Below are positions 27,538 to 37,916 of a stretch of 64,000 nucleotides of DNA, piece after piece. The stretch's first letter is position 1; each line of letters starts with the position of its first letter. The stretch is taken from contig NZ_CABPSP010000007.1 in assembly GCF_902459765.1 (NCBI RefSeq), positions 62,001 to 126,000 on the forward strand, read 5' to 3'. Source of the stretch: Pandoraea anapnoica. Its GTDB lineage: Bacteria; Pseudomonadota; Gammaproteobacteria; Burkholderiales; Burkholderiaceae. The notes beneath the pieces were generated by a model, which saw only the letters and a list, made by a program, of their open reading frames with translations, was not told the DNA's origin and made no database searches. A program made the position numbers and the translations under genes.

Positions 27538-28839
27538 ATGACTCCGTCTGATGTTAAAGCCACCCTATCTTTCTCCGACGATTCGCCCAGCGTAGAGCTG
27601 CCGATTTATCAGGGAACGATGGGCCCGGATGTGATTGACATCCGCAAGCTGTACGGCCAGACCGGCAAGTTCACGTATGACCCCGGCTTTATGTCGACGG
27701 CGTCGTGCAATTCGGCCATCACCTACATCGATGGCGACAAGGGTGAGCTGCTGTACCGTGGCTACCCGATCGAGCAGTTGGCCACCAACTGCGACTTCCT
27801 CGAGACCTCGTACCTGCTGCTCAAGGGCGAACTCCCGAACGCCGAACAAAAGAAGGAATTCGTCGACACGGTGACCCGTCACACGATGGTTCACGAGCAG
27901 ATGAACTTCTTCTTCCGTGGCTTCCGTCGCGACGCTCACCCGATGGCCGTGCTGACGGGTTCGGTGGGTGCTCTGTCGGCGTTCTACCACGACTCGCTCG
28001 ACATCAATAATCCGAATCACCGCGAAGTCTCGGCGATTCGTCTGATCGCCAAGCTGCCGACGCTCGTCGCCATGGCGTACAAGTACAGCATCGGTCAGCC
28101 GTTCGTGTACCCGAGCAACGACCTGTCGTACAGCGCGAACTTCATGCGCATGATGTTCGCGAACCCGTGCGAAGAGTACAAGGTCAACGACGTGCTGGTG
28201 CGCGCCCTCGACCGTATCCTGATCCTGCACGCCGATCACGAGCAGAACGCTTCGACGTCGACCGTCCGTCTGGCCGGTTCGTCGGGTGCGAACCCGTTCG
28301 CTTGTATCGCTGCCGGTATCGCATGTCTGTGGGGCCCGGCGCACGGTGGTGCGAACGAAGCTGCGCTGAATATGCTCGAGCAGATCGGTTCGCCGGACAA
28401 GATCCCCGAATTCATCAAGCAGGTGAAGGACAAGAACTCGGGCGTGAAGCTGATGGGCTTCGGTCACCGCGTGTACAAGAACTACGACCCGCGTGCCAAG
28501 CTGATGCGCGAGACGTGCTACGAAGTGCTCAACGAACTGGGCCTGCACGACGACCCGCTGTTCAAGCTGGCCATGCAACTCGAGAAGATCGCTCTGGAAG
28601 ACGAATACTTCGTGTCGCGCAAGCTGTACCCGAACGTCGACTTCTACTCGGGCATCGTTCAGCGCGCGCTGGGCATCCCGACGTCGATGTTTACCTGCAT
28701 CTTCGCGCTGGCCCGTACCGTGGGCTGGATCGCGCAGTGGAACGAAATGATCGGCGAGCCGGATCAGAAGATCGGCCGTCCGCGTCAGCTGTTCATCGGC
28801 CACACGCCGCGCGAAGTCGCGCCGATCGACAAGCGCTAA
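27538..28839 (+). CDS. gltA: Citrate synthase (type II)
   Basis: The 433-residue enzyme condenses acetyl-CoA with oxaloacetate. The catalytic residues lie in [27 protein letters not shown] and DFYSG. Length and the N-terminal beta domain fit the hexameric, NADH-sensitive type II enzyme of Gram-negative bacteria. GAGGAAGC precedes the ATG. The sdh genes run into it with a 29-base gap. A string of hairpins follows its stop. Confidence 0.98.
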   Translation: MTPSDVKATLSFSDDSPSVELPIYQGTMGPDVIDIRKLYGQTGKFTYDPGFMSTASCNSAITYIDGDKGELLYRGYPIEQLATNCDFLETSYLLLKGELPNAEQKKEFVDTVTRHTMVHEQMNFFFRGFRRDAHPMAVLTGSVGALSAFYHDSLDINNPNHREVSAIRLIAKLPTLVAMAYKYSIGQPFVYPSNDLSYSANFMRMMFANPCEEYKVNDVLVRALDRILILHADHEQNASTSTVRLAGSSGANPFACIAAGIACLWGPAHGGANEAALNMLEQIGSPDKIPEFIKQVKDKNSGVKLMGFGHRVYKNYDPRAKLMRETCYEVLNELGLHDDPLFKLAMQLEKIALEDEYFVSRKLYPNVDFYSGIVQRALGIPTSMFTCIFALARTVGWIAQWNEMIGEPDQKIGRPRQLFIGHTPREVAPIDKR

Positions 28840-28855
28840 GCCTGTCGAGGCGTCC

Positions 28856-29025
28856 GGCACGGCCCCCGCTTGCCGTGCCGGCACCGCAACCTTGCCGAAA
28901 CGGCAAGGCGGTGCGGCCCGCAACGAGCCCTCGTTGCGCTATATTCGAATCCACGGCACAAGCTGCCGTGATTCGCACAAATCCCCGGTTCGTCGTGCGT
29001 TTACCGCCCGGTTTTCCGGGGATTT
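28856..29025 (+). repeat. Five consecutive hairpins in the gltA-leuC intergenic region
   Basis: Over 170 bases there are five inverted repeats in a row. They are 28856-28879 (GGCACGGC, 8 bp), 28881-28914 (CCTTGCCG around AAA, extended by GCACCG/CGGTGC), 28920-28937 (GCAACGA, 7 bp), 28946-28975 (CGAAT + CACGGCA, 12 bp with one bulged C) and 28979-29025 (AAATCCCCGG, 10 bp). The last can alternatively fold as CCCGG-TTTT-CCGGG. The first two or three may serve as the gltA terminator. No good U-tract follows any of them. The density suggests a structured RNA or a processed leader; this is inference. Confidence 0.6.
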
Positions 29026-29054
29026 CGTATTCCGCCGGCGCGAAAGCGCTATGG

Positions 29055-29098
29055 CATAATCAAAAGTTCACAGAACCGTAATTTGCGTTCTCAGAACG
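29055..29098 (+). promoter_or_regulatory. leuC promoter with tandem GTTCNCAGAAC operator-like repeat
   Basis: A CATAAT -10-like box lies at 29055-29060. Just downstream are GTTCACAGAAC (29066-29076) and GTTCTCAGAAC (29087-29097), the latter within a 13-bp palindrome CGTTCTCAGAACG. The two copies are exactly 21 bases apart, two helical turns, and overlap the expected transcription start. That is the layout of a repressor operator. The protein is unknown. Confidence 0.5.
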
Positions 29099-29123
29099 AT
29101 ATTTCGCCCCCGCGTTTTTTATC

Positions 29124-30533
29124 ATGGCCAAGACGCTGTATGACAAGTTGTGGGATGCACACGTCGTGCATACCGAGGACGATGGCACGACCGTGCTCTA
29201 CATCGACCGTCATCTGTTGCATGAGGTGACCAGTCCGCAGGCGTTTGAGGGTCTAAAACTCGCGCAGCGTCCGGTCTGGCGTTTGTCTGCCAACCTCGCG
29301 GTGTCGGACCACAATGTGCCGACCACGGACCGCACGCAAGGCATTGCCGATCCGGTCTCGCGTTTGCAGGTCGATACGCTCGACGCGAACTGCGATAACT
29401 TCGGCATTACCCAATTCAAGATGAACGACGTCCGTCAGGGCATCGTGCACGTGATCGGGCCGGAGCAGGGTGCTACGTTGCCGGGCATGACGGTGGTGTG
29501 CGGCGACTCGCATACGTCCACGCACGGCGCATTCGGTGCGCTGGCGTTCGGTATCGGCACGTCGGAAGTCGAGCACACGCTCGCGACCCAGACCTTGCTC
29601 ATGAAGAAGAGCAAGAACATGCTCGTGAAGGTCGAAGGCACGCTGCCGCGCGGTTGCTCGGCGAAAGACATCGTGCTGGCCGTTATCGGCAAGATCGGTA
29701 CGGCTGGCGGCACGGGCTACACGATCGAGTTCGCGGGCTCGGCGATTCGCTCGCTCACGATGGAAGGCCGCATGACCGTGTGCAACATGGCGATCGAAGC
29801 CGGTGCGCGCGCGGGTCTGGTGGGCGTTGACGATACGACCATCAACTACGTGAAGGGCCGTCCGTTTGCGCCGACCGGTGTGGAGTTCCAGCAGGCCGAA
29901 GCCTACTGGCGCGGCTTCCATACCGATGCCGGTGCAGCGTTCGACCACATTGTCGAGATCGACGCCAGCACGCTGCGCCCGCAGGTGAGTTGGGGGACGT
30001 CGCCGGAAATGGTCGTGAGTATCGAAGATCGCGTGCCGGATCCCGAGAAGGAAAAGGACCCGGTCAAGCGCAGCGCCATGGAGCGCGCGCTCGAGTACAT
30101 GGCGCTCACGCCGGATACCCCGATGTCGAGCATCAACGTCGACAAGGTGTTCATCGGCTCGTGCACCAACTCGCGCATCGAAGACATTCGTGCGGCAGCT
30201 TACGTCGTGAAGAAGCTCGGCCGACGCGTGGCGTCGAACGTGCGTCTGGCGATGGTTGTGCCGGGCTCGGGGCTGGTCAAGCATCAGGCAGAGCAGGAAG
30301 GGCTGGATCAGGTCTTCAAGGCCGCCGGTTTCGAATGGCGCGAGCCGGGCTGCTCGATGTGTCTGGCAATGAACGCCGACCGTCTGGAGTCGGGCGAGCG
30401 TTGCGCTTCCACGTCGAACCGTAACTTCGAAGGCCGTCAGGGCGCGGGTGGACGTACCCACCTGGTGAGCCCGGCGATGGCGGCTGCGGCCGCGATCGAA
30501 GGTCATTTCGTCGACGTGCGCCGTCTCGTCTGA
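29124..30533 (+). CDS. leuC: 3-isopropylmalate dehydratase large subunit
   Basis: The 469-residue subunit, with LeuD, isomerises 2- to 3-isopropylmalate in leucine synthesis. The [4Fe-4S] ligands are in [15 protein letters not shown] and [29 protein letters not shown] is the usual aconitase-family segment. It starts 284 bases after gltA behind its own promoter candidate. A short lipoprotein gene separates it from leuD. Confidence 0.97.
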   Translation: MAKTLYDKLWDAHVVHTEDDGTTVLYIDRHLLHEVTSPQAFEGLKLAQRPVWRLSANLAVSDHNVPTTDRTQGIADPVSRLQVDTLDANCDNFGITQFKMNDVRQGIVHVIGPEQGATLPGMTVVCGDSHTSTHGAFGALAFGIGTSEVEHTLATQTLLMKKSKNMLVKVEGTLPRGCSAKDIVLAVIGKIGTAGGTGYTIEFAGSAIRSLTMEGRMTVCNMAIEAGARAGLVGVDDTTINYVKGRPFAPTGVEFQQAEAYWRGFHTDAGAAFDHIVEIDASTLRPQVSWGTSPEMVVSIEDRVPDPEKEKDPVKRSAMERALEYMALTPDTPMSSINVDKVFIGSCTNSRIEDIRAAAYVVKKLGRRVASNVRLAMVVPGSGLVKHQAEQEGLDQVFKAAGFEWREPGCSMCLAMNADRLESGERCASTSNRNFEGRQGAGGRTHLVSPAMAAAAAIEGHFVDVRRLV

Positions 30534-30588
30534 CGGGCAAGCATCGATTTATCCGTCGTTGGACATTTTCTTTGATAGAGACAAGACC

Positions 30589-30717
30589 ATGAAGAAACTG
30601 TGGATGCTGATCGGTGCGGTGCTGCTGTTGGGCGTGGCGGGTTGCAACACGATGGCGGGCCTCGGCAAGGACACGCAAGCCGCTGGCTCGGCGCTCGAAA
30701 ACGCCGCGAAGAAGTGA
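30589..30717 (+). CDS. Entericidin-like small lipoprotein
   Basis: The 42-residue peptide is MKKLWMLIGAVLLLGVAGC followed by NTMAGLGKDTQAAGSALENAAKK. A lipobox (GVAGC) ends the signal peptide, with Cys19 to be lipidated. The mature part (NTMxGxGKDxQxxGxALExAA) is the entericidin A/B signature. It sits between leuC and leuD, an arrangement seen in relatives. Entericidins are cell-envelope lipoproteins, and the role of this one is not known. The ATG is preceded by a GATAGAG sequence. Confidence 0.88.
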   Translation: MKKLWMLIGAVLLLGVAGCNTMAGLGKDTQAAGSALENAAKK

Positions 30718-30724
30718 TGCGACG

Positions 30725-30760
30725 GTGTGCGTCGCGCGGGCAGAAGCCTCGCACGCACAC
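30725..30760 (+). terminator. Hairpin after the entericidin gene (possible attenuator)
   Basis: GTGTGCGT and ACGCACAC form an 8-bp stem over an imperfect GC-rich inner stem, eight bases past the lipoprotein stop. There is no U-tract, so it may stabilise the short mRNA or reduce read-through into leuD rather than stop transcription. Confidence 0.4.
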
Positions 30761-30836
30761 CTACAAATTTCCGGTTTGACGGCCCGCAGTACATGCGGCA
30801 GGCCTCAGCCGAACTGTTTTGATCAGGTGGTTCGTG

Positions 30837-31487
30837 ATGGAAAAATTTACCGTCCATACGGGGTTGGTGGCACCGCTGGATCGCGAAAACGTCGATACCG
30901 ACGCGATCATCCCCAAGCAATTTCTGAAGTCGATCAAACGCACGGGTTTCGGCCCGAACCTGTTCGACGAGTGGCGTTATCTCGATGTCGGCCAGCCGGG
31001 CCAGGATTGCAGCACGCGTCCGCTCAACCCGAATTTCGTGCTGAACCAACCGCGCTTCCAGGGCGCGACCGTGCTGCTCGCACGCAAGAACTTCGGCTGC
31101 GGCAGCTCGCGTGAGCATGCCCCGTGGGCATTGCAGCAATACGGTTTCCGTGCCGTGATTGCGCCGAGCTTCGCCGACATCTTCTTTAACAACTGCTACA
31201 AGAACGGGTTGCTGCCGATCGCGCTGTCCGAGATGCAGGTCGACCATCTGTTCAACGAGACGGCCGCGTTCAACGGCTATCAGTTGACCATCGATCTGGA
31301 AAAGCAGGCGGTCATGACGGCCGACGGTCGCGCTTATGAGTTCGACATCGCACCGTTCCGCAAGTACTGCCTGTTGAACGGTTTCGACGACATTGGCCTG
31401 ACGCTGCGTCACGCGGACAAGATTCGCGCCTATGAGGCCGAGCGGCTCGCCAAGCAGCCGTGGCTCGCAACGCGTCTGCCGGGCTAA
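30837..31487 (+). CDS. leuD: 3-isopropylmalate dehydratase small subunit
   Basis: The 216-residue partner of LeuC closes the active site of isopropylmalate isomerase. [19 protein letters not shown] is the conserved N-terminal segment and [19 protein letters not shown] the substrate loop. I chose the ATG at 30837 (MEKFTVHTG), six codons inside the longest frame. leuB follows after 35 bases. Confidence 0.97.
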   Translation: MEKFTVHTGLVAPLDRENVDTDAIIPKQFLKSIKRTGFGPNLFDEWRYLDVGQPGQDCSTRPLNPNFVLNQPRFQGATVLLARKNFGCGSSREHAPWALQQYGFRAVIAPSFADIFFNNCYKNGLLPIALSEMQVDHLFNETAAFNGYQLTIDLEKQAVMTADGRAYEFDIAPFRKYCLLNGFDDIGLTLRHADKIRAYEAERLAKQPWLATRLPG

Positions 31488-31522
31488 GTCCCGCGTAGGC
31501 AAGGCACATCCAAGGAGATTGC

Positions 31523-32590
31523 ATGAAAATTGCTGTGTTGCCGGGTGACGGCATTGGTCCGGAAATCGTGACGGAAGCCATCAATGTGCTCAATGCGCTT
31601 GGCGAGACGTTCGAGCTGGAAGAGGCGCCGGTGGGTGGTGCGGGCTATGAGGCGGCGGGGCATCCGCTGCCGGACGCCACGCTCAAGCTGGCCAAGGAAG
31701 CCGACGCCATTCTGTTCGGCGCGGTGGGCGACTGGAAGTACGACTCGCTGGAGCGCGCACTGCGTCCCGAGCAGGCGATTCTGGGGCTGCGCAAGCACCT
31801 TCAGCTGTTTGCCAACTTCCGTCCGGCCATTCTGTACAAGGAACTGGCCGACGCGTCGAGCCTGAAGCCGGAGATCGTCGCAGGTCTCGACATCCTTATC
31901 ATTCGCGAGCTGAACGGCGACATTTACTTCGGTCAGCCCAAGGGCTTCCGTCAATCGCCGGATGGGGCTTTCGAAGGTGCACGCGAAGGTTTTGATACCA
32001 TGCGCTACAGCGTGCCCGAAGTGGAGCGTATCGCACACGTGGCTTTCCAGGCCGCAGCCAAGCGCGACAAGCGCCTTTGCTCGGTGGACAAGGCCAACGT
32101 GCTGGAGACGTCGCAACTGTGGCGCGACACGATGATCGAGGTCGCCAAGCAGTATCCGGAGGTCGAGCTGTCGCATATGTACGTCGACAATGCGGCGATG
32201 CAACTGGTCAAGGCACCTAAGAACTTCGACGTGGTGGTGACGGGTAACATGTTCGGCGATATCCTGTCGGACGAGGCCGCGATGCTCACGGGTTCGATCG
32301 GTATGCTGCCGTCGGCTTCGCTGGATGCCAATAACAAGGGGTTGTACGAGCCGTCGCACGGTTCGGCCCCCGATATTGCCGGAAAGGGCGTGGCCAATCC
32401 GTTGGCAACGATCCTGTCGGCAGCCATGATGCTGCGTTACACGCTGGGTCGTGCCGAACAGGCCGACCGTATCGAAAACGCCGTGAAGAAGGTGCTGGCG
32501 CAGGGGTTGCGCACGCCCGACATCTGGCAGGAAGGCGCGACCAAGGTCGGTACGCGCGAAATGGGCGCAGCAGTGGTTGCTGCGCTATAA
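31523..32590 (+). CDS. leuB: 3-isopropylmalate dehydrogenase
   Basis: The 355-residue NAD-dependent decarboxylating dehydrogenase makes 4-methyl-2-oxopentanoate. [14 protein letters not shown] is the N-terminal family motif. VDNAAMQLV and [13 protein letters not shown] hold the metal-binding Asp residues and [11 protein letters not shown] the NAD site. AAGGAG precedes the ATG by seven bases. A strong hairpin lies in the gap before asd. Confidence 0.98.
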   Translation: MKIAVLPGDGIGPEIVTEAINVLNALGETFELEEAPVGGAGYEAAGHPLPDATLKLAKEADAILFGAVGDWKYDSLERALRPEQAILGLRKHLQLFANFRPAILYKELADASSLKPEIVAGLDILIIRELNGDIYFGQPKGFRQSPDGAFEGAREGFDTMRYSVPEVERIAHVAFQAAAKRDKRLCSVDKANVLETSQLWRDTMIEVAKQYPEVELSHMYVDNAAMQLVKAPKNFDVVVTGNMFGDILSDEAAMLTGSIGMLPSASLDANNKGLYEPSHGSAPDIAGKGVANPLATILSAAMMLRYTLGRAEQADRIENAVKKVLAQGLRTPDIWQEGATKVGTREMGAAVVAAL

Positions 32591-32597
32591 CGTTGAC

Positions 32598-32617
32598 GGG
32601 GCGTCGGGAGACGCCCC
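32598..32617 (+). terminator. Hairpin between leuB and asd
   Basis: GGGGCGTC and GACGCCCC form a perfect 8-bp stem with a GGGA tetraloop, seven bases after leuB. It lacks a U-tract; a partial terminator or mRNA processing site is possible. Confidence 0.45.
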
Positions 32618-32650
32618 TCGGCGCAATTGCAACGATAAGAGAGTGGATAA

Positions 32651-33781
32651 ATGAAAACCGTAGGTCTGGTAGGTTGGCGGGGCATGGTCGGTTCGGTTCT
32701 GATGCAGCGTATGCAGCAGGAGAACGACTTTGCTTTGATCGAGCCGGTGTTTTTCAGCACCAGCAACGCGGGCGGCAAAGCCCCGTCGATGGCGAAGAAC
32801 GAAACTTCGCTGAAAGACGCCAATGATGTCAACGAGCTGAAAAAATGCGACATCATCATTACCTGCCAGGGCGGTGACTACACAACAGAAATCTTCCCGA
32901 AGCTGCGTGCAGCGGGTTGGAACGGTTACTGGGTGGATGCAGCGTCGACGCTGCGCATGAAGGACGACGCGATCATCGTGCTCGATCCGGTCAATCTCGA
33001 CGTCATCAAGAACGCGCTCACCAAGGGCACGAAGAACTTCGTCGGCGGTAACTGCACGGTCAGCTGCATGCTGATGGGCCTGGGCGGTCTGTTCCAGCAC
33101 GGTCTGGTCGACTGGCTGACGTCGATGACGTATCAGGCGGCATCGGGTGGTGGCGCACAGCACATGCGCGAGCTGCTCACGCAGTTCGGGACGATCAACG
33201 CCGAAGTCAAGGCGCTGCTCGACGATCCGCACTCGGCGATTCTCGAGATCGACCGCAAGGTCCTGGCCAAGCAACACGCACTGACGGCTGACGAAACGAA
33301 GCAGTTCGGCGTGCCGCTGGGCGGTAACCTGATTCCCTGGATCGACAAGGATCTGGGCAACGGTCAGTCGAAGGAGGAGTGGAAGGGCGGTGCCGAGACC
33401 AACAAGATTCTGGGGCTGGGCGACGGCTTCCCGGGCACGCGTGCCATTCCGGTCGACGGTCTGTGCGTGCGTATCGGTGCAATGCGTTGCCACAGCCAGG
33501 CGCTGACCATCAAGCTTACGAAAGATGTGCCGTTAGACGAACTGACCGACATCATCGGCCAGGCGAACGACTGGGTGAAGGTGGTGCCGAACACGCGTGA
33601 AGCGTCGATGACCGATTTGACGCCTGCGGCCGTGACCGGCACGATGACGATCCCGGTGGGTCGCTTGCGCAAGATGTCGATGGGTCCGGAGTACCTGTCG
33701 GCATTTACGGTGGGCGATCAACTGTTGTGGGGCGCAGCAGAACCGCTGCGCCGCATGCTGCGGATCCTGCTCGACGCGTAA
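32651..33781 (+). CDS. asd: Aspartate-semialdehyde dehydrogenase
   Basis: The 376-residue enzyme reduces aspartyl phosphate to the semialdehyde for Lys, Thr, Met and cell-wall diaminopimelate. [18 protein letters not shown] is the NADP-binding loop, and the catalytic Cys is in [13 protein letters not shown]. Its length matches the proteobacterial type. GAGAG precedes the ATG. It lies between leuB and fimV, each with hairpins on both sides. Confidence 0.97.
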   Translation: MKTVGLVGWRGMVGSVLMQRMQQENDFALIEPVFFSTSNAGGKAPSMAKNETSLKDANDVNELKKCDIIITCQGGDYTTEIFPKLRAAGWNGYWVDAASTLRMKDDAIIVLDPVNLDVIKNALTKGTKNFVGGNCTVSCMLMGLGGLFQHGLVDWLTSMTYQAASGGGAQHMRELLTQFGTINAEVKALLDDPHSAILEIDRKVLAKQHALTADETKQFGVPLGGNLIPWIDKDLGNGQSKEEWKGGAETNKILGLGDGFPGTRAIPVDGLCVRIGAMRCHSQALTIKLTKDVPLDELTDIIGQANDWVKVVPNTREASMTDLTPAAVTGTMTIPVGRLRKMSMGPEYLSAFTVGDQLLWGAAEPLRRMLRILLDA

Positions 33782-33811
33782 GCGTTGCAGCGTATCGGTA
33801 AGGCGTGAAGA

Positions 33812-33834
33812 ACGGCGGCCCGCGAGGCCGCCGT
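33812..33834 (+). terminator. Hairpin after asd
   Basis: ACGGCGGCC and GGCCGCCGT form a perfect 9-bp stem with a five-base loop, 30 bases after the asd stop. Only a weak T-run (CTTTG) follows eight bases later, so termination would be partial. Confidence 0.45.
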
Positions 33835-33906
33835 CCGCGCTTTGGGAGGCCACTCGTATTGCATGAGTGACCAGTGACAAACGACTGACAGGCTAGACAA
33901 GACACA

Positions 33907-36900
33907 GTGCGGAAATACTCGACCGGCAAGCGCGCAAATTCGTCCCGCAATTCGTTTCGCTTGAGTGCGGCGGCGGCTGTCTTGTGGAGCCTCGGGCTTC
34001 TGAACGCCGGCGCGGCCGAGTTCGGTCCGCAACAGGTTCGCTCGGGTCCGGGTCAGCCGTTGCGCGCCGTGATCGTGCTGGGCAATGTCTCGCAGGCCGA
34101 GGCCGATGGCTTGTCGGTGAAGCTCGCGCCGCGAGATGCCTTCAGGCAGGCCGGACTGCGCTACGACCCCACGCTCGACAAGCTGTCCGTATCGGTGACG
34201 CCCACGGGCGGCCGCGACGCCGGATATAGCGGCACGTATCTCGTGCACGTCGATTCGGCCGAGCCGGTCAGCACGTCGTTCCTCGATTTGTTGCTGGTGC
34301 TCGAGTGGCGCACTGGGCGTCAGTCGAATGCCGTGACGCTGTCGGCCATTCCGGAGGCCAGCGCTGCACAGCCGCAGGCTGTCGTGCCTGCCGCTGCGGC
34401 CAATTCTGCCGCTGGTGCCGACGCATCGGCTTCCACGTCTCGCTCGGCCGCCCCCGCTGCGGCTGTCCCGGCGCCCGCTGGTAATGGCGCTGAGAGCCGT
34501 GCTGCGACCTCGGGCGAGAACGCCCGCACGGTGACGCGCGGCGACTCGCTGTCGTCGATTGCCCGCGAGTACACCGGCGGCGAAGGCGGCACGACGCTGG
34601 CCCAGATGATGACCGCGCTGTTCGAATCGAATCGTTCGGCGTTCATCGGCAACGATCCCAACCGTTTGCGTCAGGGGGCGACGTTGAATCGTCCCGCCGA
34701 TGCGCAAGTGCAGAGCATTCCACCTGCGCAGGCACGCAAGTTCGTGTCCGCCGCGCGGGAACAGTTTGACGCGTATCGCGCGCGGCTGGCCGATTCCACG
34801 GCGCAGCAGGCAGCACCGGCCGGTGGCCGCAGTGCACAGGGCGCGATCGAGGCGGGCAAGGCACCGGAAGCTGCCGCCCCCGCCACACGCGATGAGTTGA
34901 AGTTGTCGCGACCCGGCAAGGGAGGCACGGCGGGCCGTGCCGGCGGCAACGAAGAAGAGCAAATCGCCCAGGGCAAGGCTCAGACCGAGGCTCAGGGCAG
35001 GGTGAATGAGTTGCAGAAGAACGTAGCAGATCTCCAGAAGCTGTTGGCGATGAAGAATCAGGCCGTCGCTAATCTGGAGCAGCAGGCCGCCACCGCTTCC
35101 GGGGCGTCTGCGCAAGAGAAGACGGCGAAACCCGCCGATGGCAAGACGACCGCTCCTGCGGTCGCAGGCACCAAGCCGACGACGAGCGCGGCGGCGAATG
35201 ACACGAATGCCGACGCAAAGGCGGCCGATGCTGCCGCGAGCAATGCGACGGCGGCGGCCGCGTCCGGCGCTGCCGCGAGCGATGCAGCCTTGGCCTCATC
35301 GGCTGACGCGAACGCCTCCGACGCACCGGCGGCGGCTGCTCCGGCAAGCGATGCTGCTGCAGCGTCTGCGGCAGCGGCCAGCGCACCGGCGGCCGAATCG
35401 AAGCCGACGCCGAACGCTGCCATGAACTGGCGCGCAGTCACGCAGAATCCGTATGTGTTGCCGGGTGCCGGTGTGTTGGTGGTGTTGCTCGGCCTGTGGT
35501 GGCTGATGCGCCGTCGCCGCGCCGAGCCGCCGGTCGGCCAGCCGGGACCGTATGACGACGGTCGTGACGCTCGGGGTGGCAACGTAGAGCCAACGTCCTC
35601 GCAAGACGAGCCGCACGCGGCTGAAGCCGTTGAGCCTACGTCACATGGCGTTGCGACGGCTGCGGGCGTTGCCGCTGCGGGGGCCGCAGGTGCTGCCGCG
35701 CTGTACGCCGCGAATCAGGCAGAGGCCGACGAACACCTCCATCCGGAAGCCGACGCAGCGTGGTCGGAGCCGGAGACGGAAGCGGCCGCGCGCGATGAAG
35801 TCGCTCTGGATTCCACGGTCGAAGCATCGAACGAGCTGGATGCATGGGACGCCGAGCAAGTTCCGGTGACCGACGCAGTGGCTGAAACGGCGCATGCCGA
35901 AGGCCTTGGCGAGTTGCAGAACGCGGCACAAGCCGAGCAAGTCGCGTCCGAAGCCTTCGACGCGCCTGCCGAGCCTGTGGCGGATGAAGTGCCGCCCCAC
36001 CACGAGCCGGAGCCGGTGGCAGAAGCCGCCAGCGAGCCGGAAATCGATTGGGATGCGGCATTTGCCGAAGAGGCCGGTCAGACGTCTGCTCCGGAGGATT
36101 CACACGATGCGCACGCCGACGATGCGCTGACGTCGCTCGAAGCACTGGGCGCGGCTGCGGCGACCGGCGGTGCTGCCGCTACGCTGTCGCATGTGGAGCA
36201 TGCGGACGCCACCCCCGAGGGCGGTGTGGCGGGCATGCTCGGTGATCTCGATCTGGGCATTCCGGGCCAGCCGGCGAACGTCGGCACGATTTCGAGCGAC
36301 GCCTTGCCGTCGCTGAGCCAGGGCATTGGTTCGGTGCAGTTCACGATGGCGCCTCCGGGCGACCCGCGTCTGGAAGCCGCCCACACGGCGGATTCCGGCG
36401 ATATGACGGACATGGCCGACCTCGACGATGAGCTGAGCGACGCAGACTTCGACGCCGCGATGCAGCAGGCCGCCAGCGCCACGGAAGCACCGCGCAGCTA
36501 TACCGATGCGGCGCATGAAGCCCCGTCGCTGCGTCCGATGTCGTTCGACTTGTCGGACTTCAGTCTCGATTTGAAGGGCGACGACGCACAGCCCGCCGCC
36601 ACACCGGCATTCGTCAGCGCCCCGACACTCTCGGACGTGACTGGCGAGGAAGCGCTGGTTGAACATGAGACGCTGGATACGTCGGCACCGCAGACGCCTT
36701 ACGCCGAAGTGCCCGCAGCGCCGCAGCATCAGGCGGCCGCACCCGAAGCAGCGGTGCATGCGCCGCAGGCGATCGTCCCGCATCCGGTCGAGACCTCGCC
36801 AAGCGCTGCTGCGTCGGCACCGGCGGCGGAACCCGGTGTGCCGGACGAGTTCCACACGAAGCTCGAACTGGCGACGGCCTACCAGACGATTGGCGACGAC

Positions 36901-36996
36901 GACGGCGCGCGCGAGTTGCTCGAAGAAGTGATTGCCGGTGGCGACGCCGCACAGCAATCCGTCGCGCGCTCGCGGCTGGCTGAGTTGGGCAAGTAA
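33907..36996 (+). CDS. fimV: FimV-like LysM/TPR inner-membrane protein
   Basis: The 1029-residue protein is of the FimV/HubP type, which organises poles and type IV pili in relatives. A signal peptide (about 1-40) precedes EFGPQQVRSGPGQPLRAVI, the FimV opening. A LysM-like segment (about 208-262, TRGDSLSSIAREYTGG), a coiled coil (about 354-396), a low-complexity Ala/Asp stretch, one membrane helix (about 513-534, LPGAGVLVVLLGLWWLM) and a long acidic cytoplasmic region follow. The C-terminal FimV domain is KLELATAYQTIGDDDGARELLEEVIAGG. The start is a GTG at 33907; no in-frame ATG fits the signal peptide. Confidence 0.88.
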   Translation: MRKYSTGKRANSSRNSFRLSAAAAVLWSLGLLNAGAAEFGPQQVRSGPGQPLRAVIVLGNVSQAEADGLSVKLAPRDAFRQAGLRYDPTLDKLSVSVTPTGGRDAGYSGTYLVHVDSAEPVSTSFLDLLLVLEWRTGRQSNAVTLSAIPEASAAQPQAVVPAAAANSAAGADASASTSRSAAPAAAVPAPAGNGAESRAATSGENARTVTRGDSLSSIAREYTGGEGGTTLAQMMTALFESNRSAFIGNDPNRLRQGATLNRPADAQVQSIPPAQARKFVSAAREQFDAYRARLADSTAQQAAPAGGRSAQGAIEAGKAPEAAAPATRDELKLSRPGKGGTAGRAGGNEEEQIAQGKAQTEAQGRVNELQKNVADLQKLLAMKNQAVANLEQQAATASGASAQEKTAKPADGKTTAPAVAGTKPTTSAAANDTNADAKAADAAASNATAAAASGAAASDAALASSADANASDAPAAAAPASDAAAASAAAASAPAAESKPTPNAAMNWRAVTQNPYVLPGAGVLVVLLGLWWLMRRRRAEPPVGQPGPYDDGRDARGGNVEPTSSQDEPHAAEAVEPTSHGVATAAGVAAAGAAGAAALYAANQAEADEHLHPEADAAWSEPETEAAARDEVALDSTVEASNELDAWDAEQVPVTDAVAETAHAEGLGELQNAAQAEQVASEAFDAPAEPVADEVPPHHEPEPVAEAASEPEIDWDAAFAEEAGQTSAPEDSHDAHADDALTSLEALGAAAATGGAAATLSHVEHADATPEGGVAGMLGDLDLGIPGQPANVGTISSDALPSLSQGIGSVQFTMAPPGDPRLEAAHTADSGDMTDMADLDDELSDADFDAAMQQAASATEAPRSYTDAAHEAPSLRPMSFDLSDFSLDLKGDDAQPAATPAFVSAPTLSDVTGEEALVEHETLDTSAPQTPYAEVPAAPQHQAAAPEAAVHAPQAIVPHPVETSPSAAASAPAAEPGVPDEFHTKLELATAYQTIGDDDGARELLEEVIAGGDAAQQSVARSRLAELGK

Positions 36997-37077
36997 TCCC
37001 TGTTCATCACGTCTCGCAACGCGCCTGCGGGTGCGTCGCGAGGCCCGACCCGAACAAGACTGATTGACCGTAGTTTG

Positions 37078-37112
37078 GGGCGCTCGTTGGTTGAGCGCCC
37101 ATTTTTCTTTTT
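37078..37112 (+). terminator. Strong intrinsic terminator ending three bases before truA
   Basis: GGGCGCTC and GAGCGCCC form an 8-bp stem around a seven-base loop, followed by ATTTTTCTTTTT. It ends fimV transcription. The U-tract nearly touches the truA ATG at 37116, leaving no room for a Shine-Dalgarno. Confidence 0.85.
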
Positions 37113-37115
37113 CAT

Positions 37116-37916
37116 ATGCGAATCGCACTGGGCATCCACTACGACGGCACGGCGTTCTCCGGCTGGCAATCGCAGCCGCACGGCAACACCGTGCAGCAGG
37201 CGCTCGAAGCCGCGCTGCGGGAGTTCGGCGGCGTGGCGCTGCCGACCACGGTCGCGGGTCGCACCGACACGGGCGTGCATGGCATTGGTCAGGTGGTGCA
37301 TTTCGATACCGATCTGGATCGTGCGATGTTCTCGTGGGTGCGCGGCGTGAACGCCTTCCTGCCCAAGACCGTCGCCGTGCAGTGGGCGAAGGCGATGCCG
37401 GACGATTTCCACTCCCGTTTCGCCGCTTTCGAGCGCACCTACTTCTACGTCCTGTACGCGAATCCGGTGCGCTCGCCGTTGCTCGAAGGTCGTTGCGGCT
37501 GGCTGCATACGCCGCTCGATCTTGAGGCTATGCGTGAGGCGGGTCAGGCGCTGGTCGGCGAGCATGACTTCTCGGCGTTTCGTTCGTCCGAATGTCAGGC
37601 CAAGACACCGGTGAAGCATTTGTACGCCATCGATATCGAGCAGCACGGCGACTTCTTCCTCTTCCGCTTTCGCGCGAGCGCCTTCCTGCATCACATGGTG
37701 CGCAACATCATGGGGTGTCTGGTCGCGATCGGCCGCGGCCGTCAGCCGGCCAACTGGATGACGCATGTGCTCGCGAGCGGCGATCGCCGTCAGGCCGCCC
37801 CGACCTTCATGCCGGACGGCCTGTATCTGGCGCGCGTCGGGTATCCTGAGCGATACGACGTACCCGAGCCAAATTTGGCTGCGTGGCCGTTCCCGATGCC
37901 GTGGGCCAAGTCATGA
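37116..37916 (+). CDS. truA: tRNA pseudouridine(38-40) synthase
   Basis: The 266-residue enzyme modifies U38-40 of the anticodon arm. The catalytic Asp is in [33 protein letters not shown] is the other family motif. The ATG follows a terminator U-tract with no visible Shine-Dalgarno, so translation may begin on a leaderless or read-through transcript. Its stop overlaps the trpF start (ATGA). Confidence 0.95.
   Translation: MRIALGIHYDGTAFSGWQSQPHGNTVQQALEAALREFGGVALPTTVAGRTDTGVHGIGQVVHFDTDLDRAMFSWVRGVNAFLPKTVAVQWAKAMPDDFHSRFAAFERTYFYVLYANPVRSPLLEGRCGWLHTPLDLEAMREAGQALVGEHDFSAFRSSECQAKTPVKHLYAIDIEQHGDFFLFRFRASAFLHHMVRNIMGCLVAIGRGRQPANWMTHVLASGDRRQAAPTFMPDGLYLARVGYPERYDVPEPNLAAWPFPMPWAKS

Noticed and set aside
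35138-36945. Several long frames in other phases within fimV
   Set aside because: They are Arg/Pro-rich shadows of the Ala/Asp/Glu-rich low-complexity region of FimV.
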